From contig NZ_OZ061318.1 of NCBI RefSeq assembly GCF_964063345.1, positions 4,154,001-4,218,000 on the forward strand: a DNA stretch of 64,000 bases, read 5' to 3'. The first letter of the stretch is position 1. Every line of letters begins with the position of its first letter. The DNA comes from Pseudomonas lini (lineage in GTDB: Bacteria; Pseudomonadota; Gammaproteobacteria; Pseudomonadales; Pseudomonadaceae). Shown piece after piece: positions 1 through 8,455 of this stretch. The notes under the pieces are model-generated. The model was given only the letters and a program-made list of their open reading frames with translations, made no database searches and was not told where the DNA came from. The translations under genes were made by a program, and so were the position numbers.

Positions 1-1495
1 GGTTGTGACCGTAATGGGCCACGTTGACCACGGTAAAACCTCGCTGCTCGACTACATCCGTCGTGCCAAGGTTGCTGCTGGCGAAGCCGGCGGTATCACC
101 CAGCACATCGGTGCGTACCACGTTGAAACTGATCGCGGCATGGTCACGTTCCTCGATACCCCGGGTCACGCTGCGTTTACCGCAATGCGTGCCCGTGGCG
201 CCAAGGCGACCGACATCGTGATCCTGGTCGTTGCAGCGGACGACGGCGTAATGCCGCAGACCATTGAAGCGGTCCAGCACGCCAAGGCTGCCGGTGTTCC
301 ACTGGTTGTTGCAGTGAACAAAATCGACAAGCCGGGCGCTGATCTCGATCGCATCCGTAGCGAACTGTCGGTTCACGGCGTGACTTCCGAAGAGTGGGGC
401 GGTGATACGCCTTTCGTCTCGGTATCGGCGAAAGTCGGTACTGGCGTAGACGAGTTGCTCGAAGCTGTTCTGCTGCAAGCTGAAGTTCTGGAACTGAAAG
501 CGACTCCTTCGGCTCCTGGCCGTGGCGTCGTGGTTGAATCGCGTCTCGACAAAGGTCGTGGCCCGGTTGCAACCGTTCTGGTTCAAGACGGTACCCTGCG
601 CCAAGGCGACATGGTGCTGGTCGGTTCGAACTATGGCCGTGTACGTGCCATGCTCGACGAGAATGGCAAGCCAATCAAGGAAGCCGGTCCTTCCATCCCT
701 GTCGAGATCCTCGGCCTGGACGGTACCCCGGACGCTGGCGACGAGATGAGCGTGCTGTCGGACGAGAAGAAAGCCCGTGAAGTGGCTCTGTTCCGTCAAG
801 GCAAGTTCCGCGAAGTCAAGCTGGCCCGTGCTCACGCCGGCAAGCTGGAAAACATCTTCGAAAACATGGGCCAGGCAGAGAAGAAGACGCTCAACATCGT
901 CCTCAAATCCGACGTCCGTGGTTCGCTGGAAGCGTTGAACGGTGCCTTGAACGGCCTGGGTAACGACGAAGTGCAAGTGCGTGTTGTCGGTGGCGGTGTC
1001 GGTGGTATCACCGAGTCCGACGCCAACCTGGCACTGGCCTCCAACGCTGTACTGTTCGGCTTCAACGTGCGTGCCGATGCTGGCGCTCGCAAGATCGTCG
1101 AGCAGGAAGGTCTGGATATGCGTTACTACAACGTGATCTACGACATCATCGAAGACGTCAAGAAAGCCCTCACCGGTATGCTGGGCAGCGATGTTCGCGA
1201 GAACATCCTGGGTACCGCTGAAGTGCGTGACGTGTTCCGTTCGCCGAAGTTTGGCGCGATCGCCGGTTGCATGGTTATCGAAGGTGTTGTTCACCGTAAC
1301 CGTCCAATCCGTGTGCTGCGTGAAGACATCGTTATCTTCGAAGGCGAGCTGGAATCCCTGCGCCGCTTCAAGGATGACGCTTCCGAAGTACGTGCCGGCA
1401 TGGAATGCGGTATCGGCGTGAAGAGCTACAACGACGTCAAAGCTGGCGACAAGATCGAAGTCTACGAGAAGGTTCAGGTTGCTCGCAGCCTCTAA
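1..1495 (+). CDS. infB: Translation initiation factor IF-2, C-terminal part (5' end outside window)
   Basis: This GTPase brings initiator fMet-tRNA to the 30S subunit and promotes subunit joining. The window enters just before the G1 loop (GHVDHGKT, about 5 residues in), followed by G3 DTPGH and G4 NKID. The translation factor domains II, III (IF-2 specific) and IV follow to the TAA at 1493-1495. About 496 codons are visible, so the long N-terminal region and the true start lie upstream. It heads the usual infB-rbfA-truB-rpsO-pnp order, which supports the call. Nothing looks broken. Identification is very secure from the G-motifs and context. Confidence 0.97.
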   Translation, partial: VVTVMGHVDHGKTSLLDYIRRAKVAAGEAGGITQHIGAYHVETDRGMVTFLDTPGHAAFTAMRARGAKATDIVILVVAADDGVMPQTIEAVQHAKAAGVPLVVAVNKIDKPGADLDRIRSELSVHGVTSEEWGGDTPFVSVSAKVGTGVDELLEAVLLQAEVLELKATPSAPGRGVVVESRLDKGRGPVATVLVQDGTLRQGDMVLVGSNYGRVRAMLDENGKPIKEAGPSIPVEILGLDGTPDAGDEMSVLSDEKKAREVALFRQGKFREVKLARAHAGKLENIFENMGQAEKKTLNIVLKSDVRGSLEALNGALNGLGNDEVQVRVVGGGVGGITESDANLALASNAVLFGFNVRADAGARKIVEQEGLDMRYYNVIYDIIEDVKKALTGMLGSDVRENILGTAEVRDVFRSPKFGAIAGCMVIEGVVHRNRPIRVLREDIVIFEGELESLRRFKDDASEVRAGMECGIGVKSYNDVKAGDKIEVYEKVQVARSL

Positions 1496-1566
1496 CTCGC
1501 GCACTTCAAGGGCCACGATGAGCCGCCGCATGCAGATGCGCGGCGCAACGTCCGGACTCTAAACGC

Positions 1567-1601
1567 AACGCCCGGTCTGGCTTTTGTCAGGCCGGGCGTT
1601 T
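1567..1601 (+). terminator. Stem-loop between infB and rbfA
   Basis: AACGCCCGG at 1567-1575 pairs with CCGGGCGTT near 1592-1600, extended inward by CTG/CAG around a short T-rich loop and followed by TTTG. It resembles an intrinsic terminator but lies inside a normally co-transcribed cluster, so it may attenuate or mark the infB mRNA 3' end rather than stop all transcription. Confidence 0.55.
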
Positions 1602-1654
1602 GCCGCTTTCAGACCCCTCGGGTTTCACCGTGGGGCAGTAACAGGTAACAAGAC

Positions 1655-2056
1655 ATGGCAAAAGAATACAGCCGTACCCAACGTATCGGCGATCAGATGC
1701 AGCGTGAGCTGGCACAGCTGATCCGTCGTGAAGTAAAAGACCCGCGCGTCGGCCTGGTCACCATTACCGCTGTTGAAGTCAGCCGTGACGTCGGTCACGC
1801 CAAGATCTTCATCACCGTGATGGGTCAGGACAACGCTGAAGACATCGCGCAAAGCATCAAGGTGCTCAACGCAGCCGCAGGTTTCCTGCGCATGCAGTTG
1901 GCTCGCGAAATGAAGTTGCGCAGCGTTCCGCAGCTGCACTTCCATTACGACGAGAGCGTCGTGCGTGGCGCGCATCTGTCTGCCCTGATCGAGCGTGCGG
2001 TGGCTGAAGACAATCAGCACCCGGTAGCGGCTGAACCCGAAGACGCCAAGGAGTAA
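1655..2056 (+). CDS. rbfA: 30S ribosome-binding factor A
   Basis: RbfA binds the 30S subunit and helps late maturation of the 16S rRNA 5' end, especially in the cold. The 133-residue product has the usual length and begins [19 protein letters not shown], with the family's [18 protein letters not shown] stretch near residues 28-46 (KH-like fold). The ATG at 1655 fits the family N-terminus. It sits 159 bp after infB and only 3 bp before truB, consistent with co-transcription in the ribosome-biogenesis operon. The acidic, probably disordered tail (AAEPEDAKE) is common in the family. Confidence 0.95.
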   Translation: MAKEYSRTQRIGDQMQRELAQLIRREVKDPRVGLVTITAVEVSRDVGHAKIFITVMGQDNAEDIAQSIKVLNAAAGFLRMQLAREMKLRSVPQLHFHYDESVVRGAHLSALIERAVAEDNQHPVAAEPEDAKE

Positions 2057-2059
2057 TCG

Positions 2060-2977
2060 GTGGCTCAGGTCAAACGTATCCGTCGTAACGTCAGCGGCAT
2101 CATCCTGCTCGACAAGCCGTTGGGGTTCACCTCCAACGCGGCGTTGCAGAAGGTCCGCTGGTTGCTCAATGCCGAGAAGGCCGGGCACACCGGCAGTCTT
2201 GATCCGCTGGCCACCGGCGTGCTGCCGTTGTGCTTCGGTGAGGCCACCAAGTTCTCGCAATACCTGCTTGATTCCGACAAGGCTTATGAAACCCTGGCGC
2301 AACTGGGCAAGACCACCACCACGGCCGATGCCGAAGGTGAAGTTTTGCTGGAGCGCCCGGTGACCGTTGGTCGCGCCGATATCGAAGCTGTGCTGCCGAA
2401 ATTTCGTGGGCAAATCAGTCAGATACCGCCGATGTACTCGGCGCTCAAGCGTGATGGCCAGCCGCTGTACAAGCTGGCCCGTGCAGGCGAAGTAGTGGAG
2501 CGCGAACCGCGTTCTGTTACTATTGCGCGCTTGGAATTACTGGCCTTTGAGGGTGATACTGCGCGGCTTGCAGTGGATTGCAGCAAAGGCACCTATATCC
2601 GCACCCTGGTGGAGGATATCGGTGAGCAACTCGGTTGTGGCGCTTACGTCGCTGAATTGCGACGTACCCAGGCCGGGCCTTTCACGCTTGCACAGACCGT
2701 CACTCTGGAAGAGCTTGAAGCGGTACATGCCGAAGGCGGCAACGAAGCGGTCGACCGCTTCCTGATGCCATCGGACAGCGGCCTGCTGGACTGGCCACTG
2801 TTGCATTTCTCGGAGCACAGCGCGTTCTACTGGCTTAACGGCCAACCGGTCCGCGCCCCGGATGCACCGAAGTTCGGCATGGTACGGGTACAGGATCACA
2901 ACGGTCGCTTCATCGGTATCGGTGAAGTGAGCGAAGACGGGCGCATCGCGCCGCGTCGACTGATTCGGTCAGAATGA
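2060..2977 (+). CDS. truB: tRNA pseudouridine(55) synthase
   Basis: TruB makes pseudouridine-55 in the T-loop of tRNAs and can act as a tRNA chaperone. The 305-residue protein shows the TruB catalytic motif [12 protein letters not shown] (residues about 45-56) with the nucleophilic Asp, the [13 protein letters not shown] motif I (here [14 protein letters not shown]) and the RNA-binding [12 protein letters not shown] segment; a C-terminal PUA-like part follows. The start is GTG, 3 bp after the rbfA stop and preceded by AAGGAG inside rbfA, so translation is probably coupled. Typical length and no anomalies. Confidence 0.96.
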   Translation: MAQVKRIRRNVSGIILLDKPLGFTSNAALQKVRWLLNAEKAGHTGSLDPLATGVLPLCFGEATKFSQYLLDSDKAYETLAQLGKTTTTADAEGEVLLERPVTVGRADIEAVLPKFRGQISQIPPMYSALKRDGQPLYKLARAGEVVEREPRSVTIARLELLAFEGDTARLAVDCSKGTYIRTLVEDIGEQLGCGAYVAELRRTQAGPFTLAQTVTLEELEAVHAEGGNEAVDRFLMPSDSGLLDWPLLHFSEHSAFYWLNGQPVRAPDAPKFGMVRVQDHNGRFIGIGEVSEDGRIAPRRLIRSE

Positions 2978-3119
2978 CCGAAACCGGCCTGTGTAACAGC
3001 AGGCCGGCGAGTGTGGCTGTTAACAGGCACGGTCACTACTCATTTATAGATACAGGGATTTGTCCCTGGCCTGTTGAAGCTGTTTCCTTGAAACAGTTTC
3101 CTGATAAAAGGATTGCCTC

Positions 3120-3389
3120 ATGGCTCTCGACGTTCAAGAAAAAGCTCAAATCGTAGCTGACTACCAGCAAGCTGTTGGTGACACTGGTTCGCCAGAAGTG
3201 CAAGTTGCACTGCTGACCCACAACATCAACAAACTGCAAGGTCACTTCAAGGCCAACGGTAAAGATCACCACTCCCGTCGTGGTCTGATCCGCATGGTAA
3301 ACCAGCGCCGTAAGCTGCTGGACTACCTGAAAGGCAAGGATCTGGGTCGTTATCAGGCTCTGATCGGTCGCCTGGGTCTGCGTCGCTAA
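3120..3389 (+). CDS. rpsO: 30S ribosomal protein S15
   Basis: S15 is a primary 16S rRNA-binding protein of the 30S platform. The 89-residue product carries the hallmark [11 protein letters not shown] and the HHSRRGL...RRKLLDYL helices. The start ATG at 3120 follows AAAAGGA. The 142-bp gap after truB is AT-richer and probably holds the rpsO promoter and leader; in E. coli S15 represses its own leader through a pseudoknot, which I did not try to model here. pnp follows, as in most gammaproteobacteria. Confidence 0.97.
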   Translation: MALDVQEKAQIVADYQQAVGDTGSPEVQVALLTHNINKLQGHFKANGKDHHSRRGLIRMVNQRRKLLDYLKGKDLGRYQALIGRLGLRR

Positions 3390-3422
3390 TAAGCGATTGC
3401 GCTAGAGGTTGGTTGTCTGTCG

Positions 3423-3449
3423 TGCGTCAGTGGGTTTCCCGCTGGCGCA
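3423..3449 (+). promoter_or_regulatory. pnp leader hairpin (candidate RNase III site)
   Basis: TGCGTCAGTGGG (3423-3434) and CCCGCTGGCGCA (3438-3449) form a 12-bp helix with two G-U pairs around a TTT loop, with no U-run behind it. A long helix between rpsO and pnp is where E. coli RNase III and PNPase carry out pnp autoregulation, so the same role is inferred here. Confidence 0.55.
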
Positions 3450-3584
3450 TGGCAGGCTCCCAGCCTCAAGTTTTATCTGGATATACGTTTTACCCTGGAC
3501 AGGCGTTGGGCCGATTCCCGACATTGCCCAAGAATTTCGCAAGAAGACAAGTTCCCCAAGAGCCACAAAAGAAGGTAGGACACC

Positions 3585-5690
3585 GTGAACCCGGTAATCA
3601 AAAAATTCCAGTTCGGTCAGTCGACCGTTACCCTCGAGACTGGCCGTATCGCCCGTCAGGCCTCCGGCGCAGTATTGGTCACCGTTGACGACGACGTCAG
3701 CGTATTGGTGACTGTTGTCGGTGCCAAACAAGCCGATCCAGGCAAGGGCTTCTTCCCTCTGTCCGTTCACTACCAGGAAAAGACTTACGCTGCCGGTAAG
3801 ATCCCTGGCGGTTTCTTCAAGCGTGAAGGCCGTCCTTCCGAGAAAGAAACCCTGACTTCCCGACTGATCGACCGTCCGATCCGTCCGCTGTTCCCAGAAG
3901 GCTTCATGAACGAAGTGCAGGTTGTCTGCACCGTCGTTTCCACTAGCAAGAAGACCGATCCGGACATCGCTGCGATGATCGGTACCTCGGCTGCCCTGGC
4001 CATCTCCGGCATTCCTTTCGATGGCCCGATCGGCGCTGCCCGCGTTGCGTTCCATGAAAGCACCGGCTACCTGCTGAACCCGACTTACGAACAACTGAAA
4101 GCTTCGAGCCTGGACATGGTCGTTGCCGGTACTTCGGAAGCCGTGTTGATGGTTGAATCGGAAGCCAAAGAGCTGACCGAAGACCAGATGCTGGGCGCTG
4201 TACTGTTTGCTCACGACGAGTTCCAGGTGGTGATCAACGCCGTCAAGGAACTGGCCGCTGAAGCTGCCAAGCCAACCTGGACCTGGGCTCCACAGCCAGA
4301 AGCCACCGCTCTGTTGGGTGCTATCCGCGCCGAGTTCGGCGAAGCGATCTCCCAGGCTTACACCATCACCGTCAAAGCCGACCGTTATGCACGTCTGGGC
4401 GAGCTGAAAGACCAGGTTGTTGCCAACCTGTCCGGTGAAGAAGGTCAGCCGACTTCCGCTGAAGTCAAAGCGGCTTTCGGTGAAATCGAATACCGCACCG
4501 TTCGCGAAAACATCGTTAACGGCAAGCCACGTATCGACGGTCGCGACACCAAGACCGTACGTCCGCTGAACATCGAAGTCGGCGTTCTGCCAAAGACCCA
4601 CGGTTCGGCACTGTTTACCCGTGGCGAAACCCAGGCCCTGGTAGTCGCGACTCTGGGTACTGCCCGTGACGCACAGCTGCTGGATACCCTGGAAGGCGAG
4701 AAAAAAGACCCGTTCATGCTGCACTACAACTTCCCTCCGTTCTCGGTAGGTGAGTGTGGTCGCATGGGTGGTGCTGGTCGTCGCGAAATCGGTCACGGCC
4801 GTCTGGCCCGTCGTTCGGTTCAGGCCATGCTGCCTGCTGCCGACGTGTTCCCGTACACCATTCGTGTTGTGTCGGAAATCACCGAGTCCAACGGTTCGAG
4901 CTCCATGGCTTCGGTCTGCGGTGCTTCCCTGGCTCTGATGGATGCCGGCGTTCCGATGAAGGCACCGGTTGCCGGTATCGCCATGGGTCTGGTTAAAGAA
5001 GGCGAGAAATTCGCTGTCCTGACCGACATCCTGGGCGACGAAGATCACCTCGGCGACATGGACTTCAAAGTAGCGGGTACCGCCAAAGGTGTTACCGCGC
5101 TGCAGATGGACATCAAGATCAAGGGCATCACCGAAGAAATCATGGAAATCGCTCTGGGCCAAGCCCTGGAAGCGCGCCTGAATATCCTCGGTCAGATGAA
5201 CCAGATCATTGGCCAGTCGCGTACCGAGCTGTCGGAAAACGCTCCGACCATGATCGCGATGAAAATCGACACCGACAAAATCCGTGATGTCATCGGTAAA
5301 GGCGGCGCGACCATTCGTGCGATCTGTGAAGAAACCAAGGCTTCGATCGACATCGAAGACGACGGTTCGATCAAGATCTTCGGCGAAACCAAGGAAGCGG
5401 CTGAAGCGGCACGTCAGCGCGTTCTGGGCATCACCGCAGAAGCCGAGATCGGCAAGATCTACGTCGGTAAGGTTGAGCGCATCGTCGACTTCGGCGCATT
5501 CGTCAACATCCTGCCGGGCAAGGACGGTCTGGTTCACATCTCGATGCTGAGCGATGCTCGCGTTGAAAAAGTGACCGATATCCTGAAAGAAGGCCAGGAA
5601 GTGGAAGTACTGGTACTGGACGTGGACAACCGCGGCCGTATCAAGCTGTCCATCAAAGACGTAGCAGCAGCCAAGGCTTCGGGCGTTTAA
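3585..5690 (+). CDS. pnp: Polyribonucleotide nucleotidyltransferase (PNPase)
   Basis: PNPase is the phosphorolytic 3'-5' exoribonuclease of the degradosome; it uses phosphate to release NDPs. The 701-residue protein has two RNase PH-like domains (about 1-215 and 310-545) joined by a helical domain, then a KH domain ([15 protein letters not shown], about 565-580) and an S1 domain ([20 protein letters not shown], from about residue 622). The start is GTG at 3585 with GAAGGTAGGA upstream. It is followed by a strong terminator. Expression is probably controlled after transcription through the leader hairpin. Length and order are entirely typical. Confidence 0.97.
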   Translation: MNPVIKKFQFGQSTVTLETGRIARQASGAVLVTVDDDVSVLVTVVGAKQADPGKGFFPLSVHYQEKTYAAGKIPGGFFKREGRPSEKETLTSRLIDRPIRPLFPEGFMNEVQVVCTVVSTSKKTDPDIAAMIGTSAALAISGIPFDGPIGAARVAFHESTGYLLNPTYEQLKASSLDMVVAGTSEAVLMVESEAKELTEDQMLGAVLFAHDEFQVVINAVKELAAEAAKPTWTWAPQPEATALLGAIRAEFGEAISQAYTITVKADRYARLGELKDQVVANLSGEEGQPTSAEVKAAFGEIEYRTVRENIVNGKPRIDGRDTKTVRPLNIEVGVLPKTHGSALFTRGETQALVVATLGTARDAQLLDTLEGEKKDPFMLHYNFPPFSVGECGRMGGAGRREIGHGRLARRSVQAMLPAADVFPYTIRVVSEITESNGSSSMASVCGASLALMDAGVPMKAPVAGIAMGLVKEGEKFAVLTDILGDEDHLGDMDFKVAGTAKGVTALQMDIKIKGITEEIMEIALGQALEARLNILGQMNQIIGQSRTELSENAPTMIAMKIDTDKIRDVIGKGGATIRAICEETKASIDIEDDGSIKIFGETKEAAEAARQRVLGITAEAEIGKIYVGKVERIVDFGAFVNILPGKDGLVHISMLSDARVEKVTDILKEGQEVEVLVLDVDNRGRIKLSIKDVAAAKASGV

Positions 5691-5721
5691 ACACCCCCGC
5701 GTCTGACCGCTTCATCGTTAT

Positions 5722-5759
5722 AAAAAATGCCCCGCCGTGAAAACGGCGGGGCATTTTTT
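5722..5759 (+). terminator. Intrinsic terminator after pnp
   Basis: A perfect 17-bp inverted repeat (AAAAAATGCCCCGCCGT / its complement) with a GAAA tetraloop and a long T-run starts about 30 bp after the pnp stop. It would work in both directions. Confidence 0.93.
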
Positions 5760-5792
5760 TGTGTACAGGAAAGTAACTGAACATGAACTTTC

Positions 5793-5913
5793 TGTGGCGA
5801 GGGAGCTTGCTCCCGCTGGGTTGCGAAGCGACCCTGATGTATTACGGCAGGCCACTGCGTGTACCGGTTTACGGCTGCAGCGCAGCCGAGCGGGAGCAAG
5901 CTCCCTCGCCACA
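5793..5913. repeat. REP pair (BIME), GTGGCGAGGGAGCTTGCTCCC class
   Basis: Left arm TGTGGCGAGGGAGCTTGCTC begins at 5793 and the inverted copy ends CTCCCTCGCCACA at 5913, about 75 bp apart, in the gap between the pnp terminator and the tRNA. This class recurs at about 12148, 23971, 26800 and 56739. Confidence 0.9.
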
Positions 5914-5953
5914 AGTTGCTGGTCTCCGATCCTGATGCTAGGTTTAGCCCACC

Positions 5954-6029
5954 GCCCGTGTAGCTCAGCCGGTAGAGCAGCGCACTCGTAACGCGAAGGT
6001 CGCAGGTTCGATTCCTGTCTCGGGCACCA
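5954..6029 (+). tRNA. tRNA-Thr(CGU)
   Basis: A full 76-nt cloverleaf with encoded CCA: D stem GCTC/GAGC, anticodon loop CTCGTAA (anticodon CGT, 34-36), T arm GCAGG-TTCGATT-CCTGT. The acceptor stem GCCCGTG/CTCGGGC has a U-U mismatch at 6:67, and the anticodon stem has A31-C39 and G27-A43 mismatches, leaving three Watson-Crick pairs there. It reads ACG codons. Probably functional, though the weakened anticodon stem deserves a check. Confidence 0.88.
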
Positions 6030-6038
6030 TTCTCTTCT

Positions 6039-6584
6039 TCACTTCACCTTTCTGCTCAGGTCCTCGACAGTGCGTTTGAGCTGATCCATCGCGCGATCCT
6101 GATCGCTGATCTCCCGTTTGAGATTGGAGATTTCGCTGTTACTCGAGCTTGAGCTGGAGCCGCTGTTGCGCTTTAGCTCTTCCACTTGTTTGCCAAGGTT
6201 GTTCAGATCGCGTTCCTGTTCATTGACCGTGCGCTTGAGATCGTCAATCTCCTTGCCGCTGGAGTTTGAACTGGAACCGCTGTTGCGTTTGAGTTCGTCG
6301 ATCTGACGGGCCTGCTCACTGATGGTGCGCTTCTGGCTTTCCAGTTCGGTGGCATTGGCCTTCACGGTTTTTTGCAGGTTTTCCAGATCATCGATGCTGA
6401 CGCTGGTTCTGACGAGCGTGTCTTTACCGAATGAGTTGTGGAGAGCCGAGATTTTGTCGGAGTACAACGAAGGGTCAGAGGTGACTTCGACAGCCGCTTG
6501 GGCGGCACTGGCCAATGTCAGGCAGGAGAGCAGCAGGGTAGCGGTGGCAAGCTGGGCAGACAAAAGCTTCGAAAAACTGTGCAT
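6039..6584 (-). CDS. Exported coiled-coil protein with serine-rich repeats, function unknown
   Basis: I do not recognise a named family. The 181-residue product starts at the ATG at 6584, preceded by AAGGAA. It begins with a signal peptide (basic MHSFSK, hydrophobic core to about residue 25, ASAAQA cleavage site). After a short globular-looking stretch (VTSDPSLYSDKISALHNSFG), residues from about 60 on are heptad-rich. Two near-identical tandem units of about 38 residues follow (each ELKRNSGSSS then a serine/asparagine linker then LKR...), so this is a coiled coil interrupted by flexible serine linkers. The reading frame runs another 48 codons upstream, but without a ribosome site. It is convergent with the tRNA and probably a periplasmic structural or scaffolding protein. 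Confidence 0.75.
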   Translation of the reverse strand: MHSFSKLLSAQLATATLLLSCLTLASAAQAAVEVTSDPSLYSDKISALHNSFGKDTLVRTSVSIDDLENLQKTVKANATELESQKRTISEQARQIDELKRNSGSSSNSSGKEIDDLKRTVNEQERDLNNLGKQVEELKRNSGSSSSSSNSEISNLKREISDQDRAMDQLKRTVEDLSRKVK

Positions 6585-6886
6585 CACTGGAGTTCCTTGT
6601 GAAGTGCTGATATGGCACATCGCTATGACTTGGGATTTCGACTTATGTTCCCAAGGCCTCCTGCACCTTATGCTCGTGGCTTTTTGTGGAATAGATGTAA
6701 AGACCCGTGTGAATCCTCGACAAAACATCCTATATTCGTTGTCTGCATGAGCATCGCCCAGCAGTTTTCAGATGATCCCGAATGGTTCTGAAGGCCAGAC
6801 AAACCGGGCTTCTAACGGTTTTTTGCGTCAGAGAGATCCTTGATGATCCAGATCCATCTTCCATTCCCCAGATCAGCGAGAACGCC
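6585..6886. other. Divergent intergenic region
   Basis: This 302-bp gap separates the minus-strand coiled-coil gene from the plus-strand DUF6388-like gene and should carry both promoters. It is AT-richer than the flanking genes. I see no repeat, RNA gene or convincing operator in it. Confidence 0.5.
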
Positions 6887-7192
6887 ATGACCGTTAAAGA
6901 ATTGACCCAAGAAGCCAGACACGAAGAAGCGCTTAAAAAGTACGTGCTGGACGCGCCCCAGTTGCTGGAAGAGATCAAGGACTTGCCCGCCGACGATCAG
7001 AAAGACCAGATCCAGTGGGCGTTTGAGGATGAGGCGGAAGCTCAGGGCTTGCAGCCGTGGGAGCTGACGCTCAAATACACGAGCACGCCGGAGGAGTTCG
7101 AGGCCAAGCGTCTGGAACTGCACAAGGAGGCGGCCGAGGTATTGGGCGTCGAGTGGGAAGAGTACTGCGAGATGAATAATCTGGTGGTCTAA
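6887..7192 (+). CDS. Small DUF6388-like protein
   Basis: The 101-residue product resembles, from memory, the Pseudomonas DUF6388 family: an N-terminal helix (EARHEEALKKYVLDAP), then FEDEAEAQGLQPWELTL, and a C-terminal KRLELHKEAAEVLG...WEEYC block. The function of this family is unknown. I place the start at the ATG at 6887 (MTVKELTQ) because the 35 codons upstream in the same frame read as non-coding (proline and serine rich, no helix pattern). There is no signal peptide and the protein is acidic, so it is probably cytoplasmic. It ends in a shared bidirectional terminator with nadC. Confidence 0.8.
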   Translation: MTVKELTQEARHEEALKKYVLDAPQLLEEIKDLPADDQKDQIQWAFEDEAEAQGLQPWELTLKYTSTPEEFEAKRLELHKEAAEVLGVEWEEYCEMNNLVV

Positions 7193-7228
7193 AAAAAATG
7201 CCAGCCTTTATCAGGCTGGCATTTTTTT
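7192..7228. terminator. Bidirectional intrinsic terminator
   Basis: AAAAAAATGCCAGCCT and its perfect complement flank a 5-nt loop; A- and T-runs on both sides serve the plus-strand DUF6388-like gene and the minus-strand nadC. Confidence 0.92.
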
Positions 7229-7241
7229 ATCAAAGGCGTGA

Positions 7242-8090
7242 TCAGATACTCAGCCGCATCGACAGGTCCACAGCCTTCACATCCTTGGTCATCGCACCAA
7301 TCGAAATATAATCCACGCCGGTTTCGGCGATTGGCAGCAACGTGCTTTCGTTGATACCGCCGCTAGCCTCCAGTTTTGCCTTGCCGGCGTTCAGGCGCAC
7401 AGCTTCGCGCATGTCATCCAGGCTCAGTTCATCGAGCATGATGATGTCGGCACCCGCCGCCAGTGCTTCCTTCAGTTCCGCCAGGCTTTCCACTTCGATC
7501 TCCACCGGTTTGCCCGGGGCGATCTTGTGCGCGGCTGCGATAGCCTCAGGGATGCCACCACAGGCGGCGATATGGTTTTCCTTGATCAGGAAGGCGTCAT
7601 ACAGACCGATACGGTGATTGTGGCAACCGCCGCAGGTCACGGCGTATTTCTGGGCCAGGCGCAGCCCCGGCAAGGTTTTGCGGGTGTCGAGCAACTTAAC
7701 CTGGGTCTCGGCGACGAAATCGGCCAGGTACTGTGCGCGAGTGGCCACGCCGGAAAGCATTTGCAGAAAATTCAGTGCGCTGCGTTCACCCGTCAGCAGC
7801 GAGCGCGCCGGGCCTTCGAGATGGAATAGCGCCTGATTGGGTTTCACCCGTTCGCCGTCGCGCACCTGCCAATGAACGGCAACCCGTGGGTCCAATTGCC
7901 GGAAAACCGCGTCGACCCACGCGGTGCCAGCAATGACAGCCTCATCGCGGGTGATGATGGTGGCTTTGGCCAGGCGTTCGGCCGGGATCAGTTGCGCGGT
8001 GATATCGCCGCTGCCGATGTCCTCGAGCAACGCACGGCGCACGTTGGCTTCGATTTCGGCGGTCAAATCGGCGAGACGTAGATTCGGCAT
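7242..8090 (-). CDS. nadC: Nicotinate-nucleotide pyrophosphorylase (carboxylating)
   Basis: NadC (quinolinate phosphoribosyltransferase) converts quinolinate and PRPP to nicotinate mononucleotide, CO2 and PPi in de novo NAD synthesis. The 282-residue protein has [13 protein letters not shown] near the N-terminus, [12 protein letters not shown] and [18 protein letters not shown] in the middle, and the late [12 protein letters not shown] and LEASGGI...YISIGA barrel strands. The start ATG at 8090 gives the family N-terminus [10 protein letters not shown]; the frame continues 24 codons upstream without support. It sits next to the DUF1631-ampDE group as in P. aeruginosa. Confidence 0.96.
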   Translation of the reverse strand: MPNLRLADLTAEIEANVRRALLEDIGSGDITAQLIPAERLAKATIITRDEAVIAGTAWVDAVFRQLDPRVAVHWQVRDGERVKPNQALFHLEGPARSLLTGERSALNFLQMLSGVATRAQYLADFVAETQVKLLDTRKTLPGLRLAQKYAVTCGGCHNHRIGLYDAFLIKENHIAACGGIPEAIAAAHKIAPGKPVEIEVESLAELKEALAAGADIIMLDELSLDDMREAVRLNAGKAKLEASGGINESTLLPIAETGVDYISIGAMTKDVKAVDLSMRLSI

Positions 8091-8455
8091 AACGGGCTCC
8101 ACAAACAAAGTGGCCCGATTATAGGGCCATGGTGCGAGGCAACCCAAGGCATCAACGGCCATTCAATTGTTCGCAAACCTGCATTTGGTCGATTCGCGCC
8201 AGCAATCGGTGTTAAGCAAGGGGCTCCCTCATAGCGTCTATTTCTTGGGGGAGCGCAGAGTCTGCTGGCACAAGGGGAGTCTTTTGCAGATAATTCGCCT
8301 TGCATTTGACGTCATAGCTTTGACGTAACTCTGGATTCCTGATGATTGAATGACAACGGGTGGTGACTGTCCCCGTTGAGCGTCGGCTGTATGGCCTGCG
8401 TACTCGATCTTTCTTACCGAACCGAACCGAAGAATCACCGTTTCAGGAGGCTTGG
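8091..8455. other. Divergent intergenic region nadC / DUF1631 gene
   Basis: The 365-bp region should hold promoters for both genes. Two TTGACG hexamers lie about 8306-8330, and an imperfect GCTCCC...GGGAGC inverted repeat lies about 8222-8256, but I cannot assign a promoter with confidence. No gene is visible. Confidence 0.4.

Noticed and set aside
3402..5537. Long minus-strand reading frame (711 codons) opposite pnp
   Set aside because: It is the mirror of a highly biased, GC-rich gene; composition is His/Gln/Asp/Phe-rich without any domain, and pnp on the plus strand is certain.
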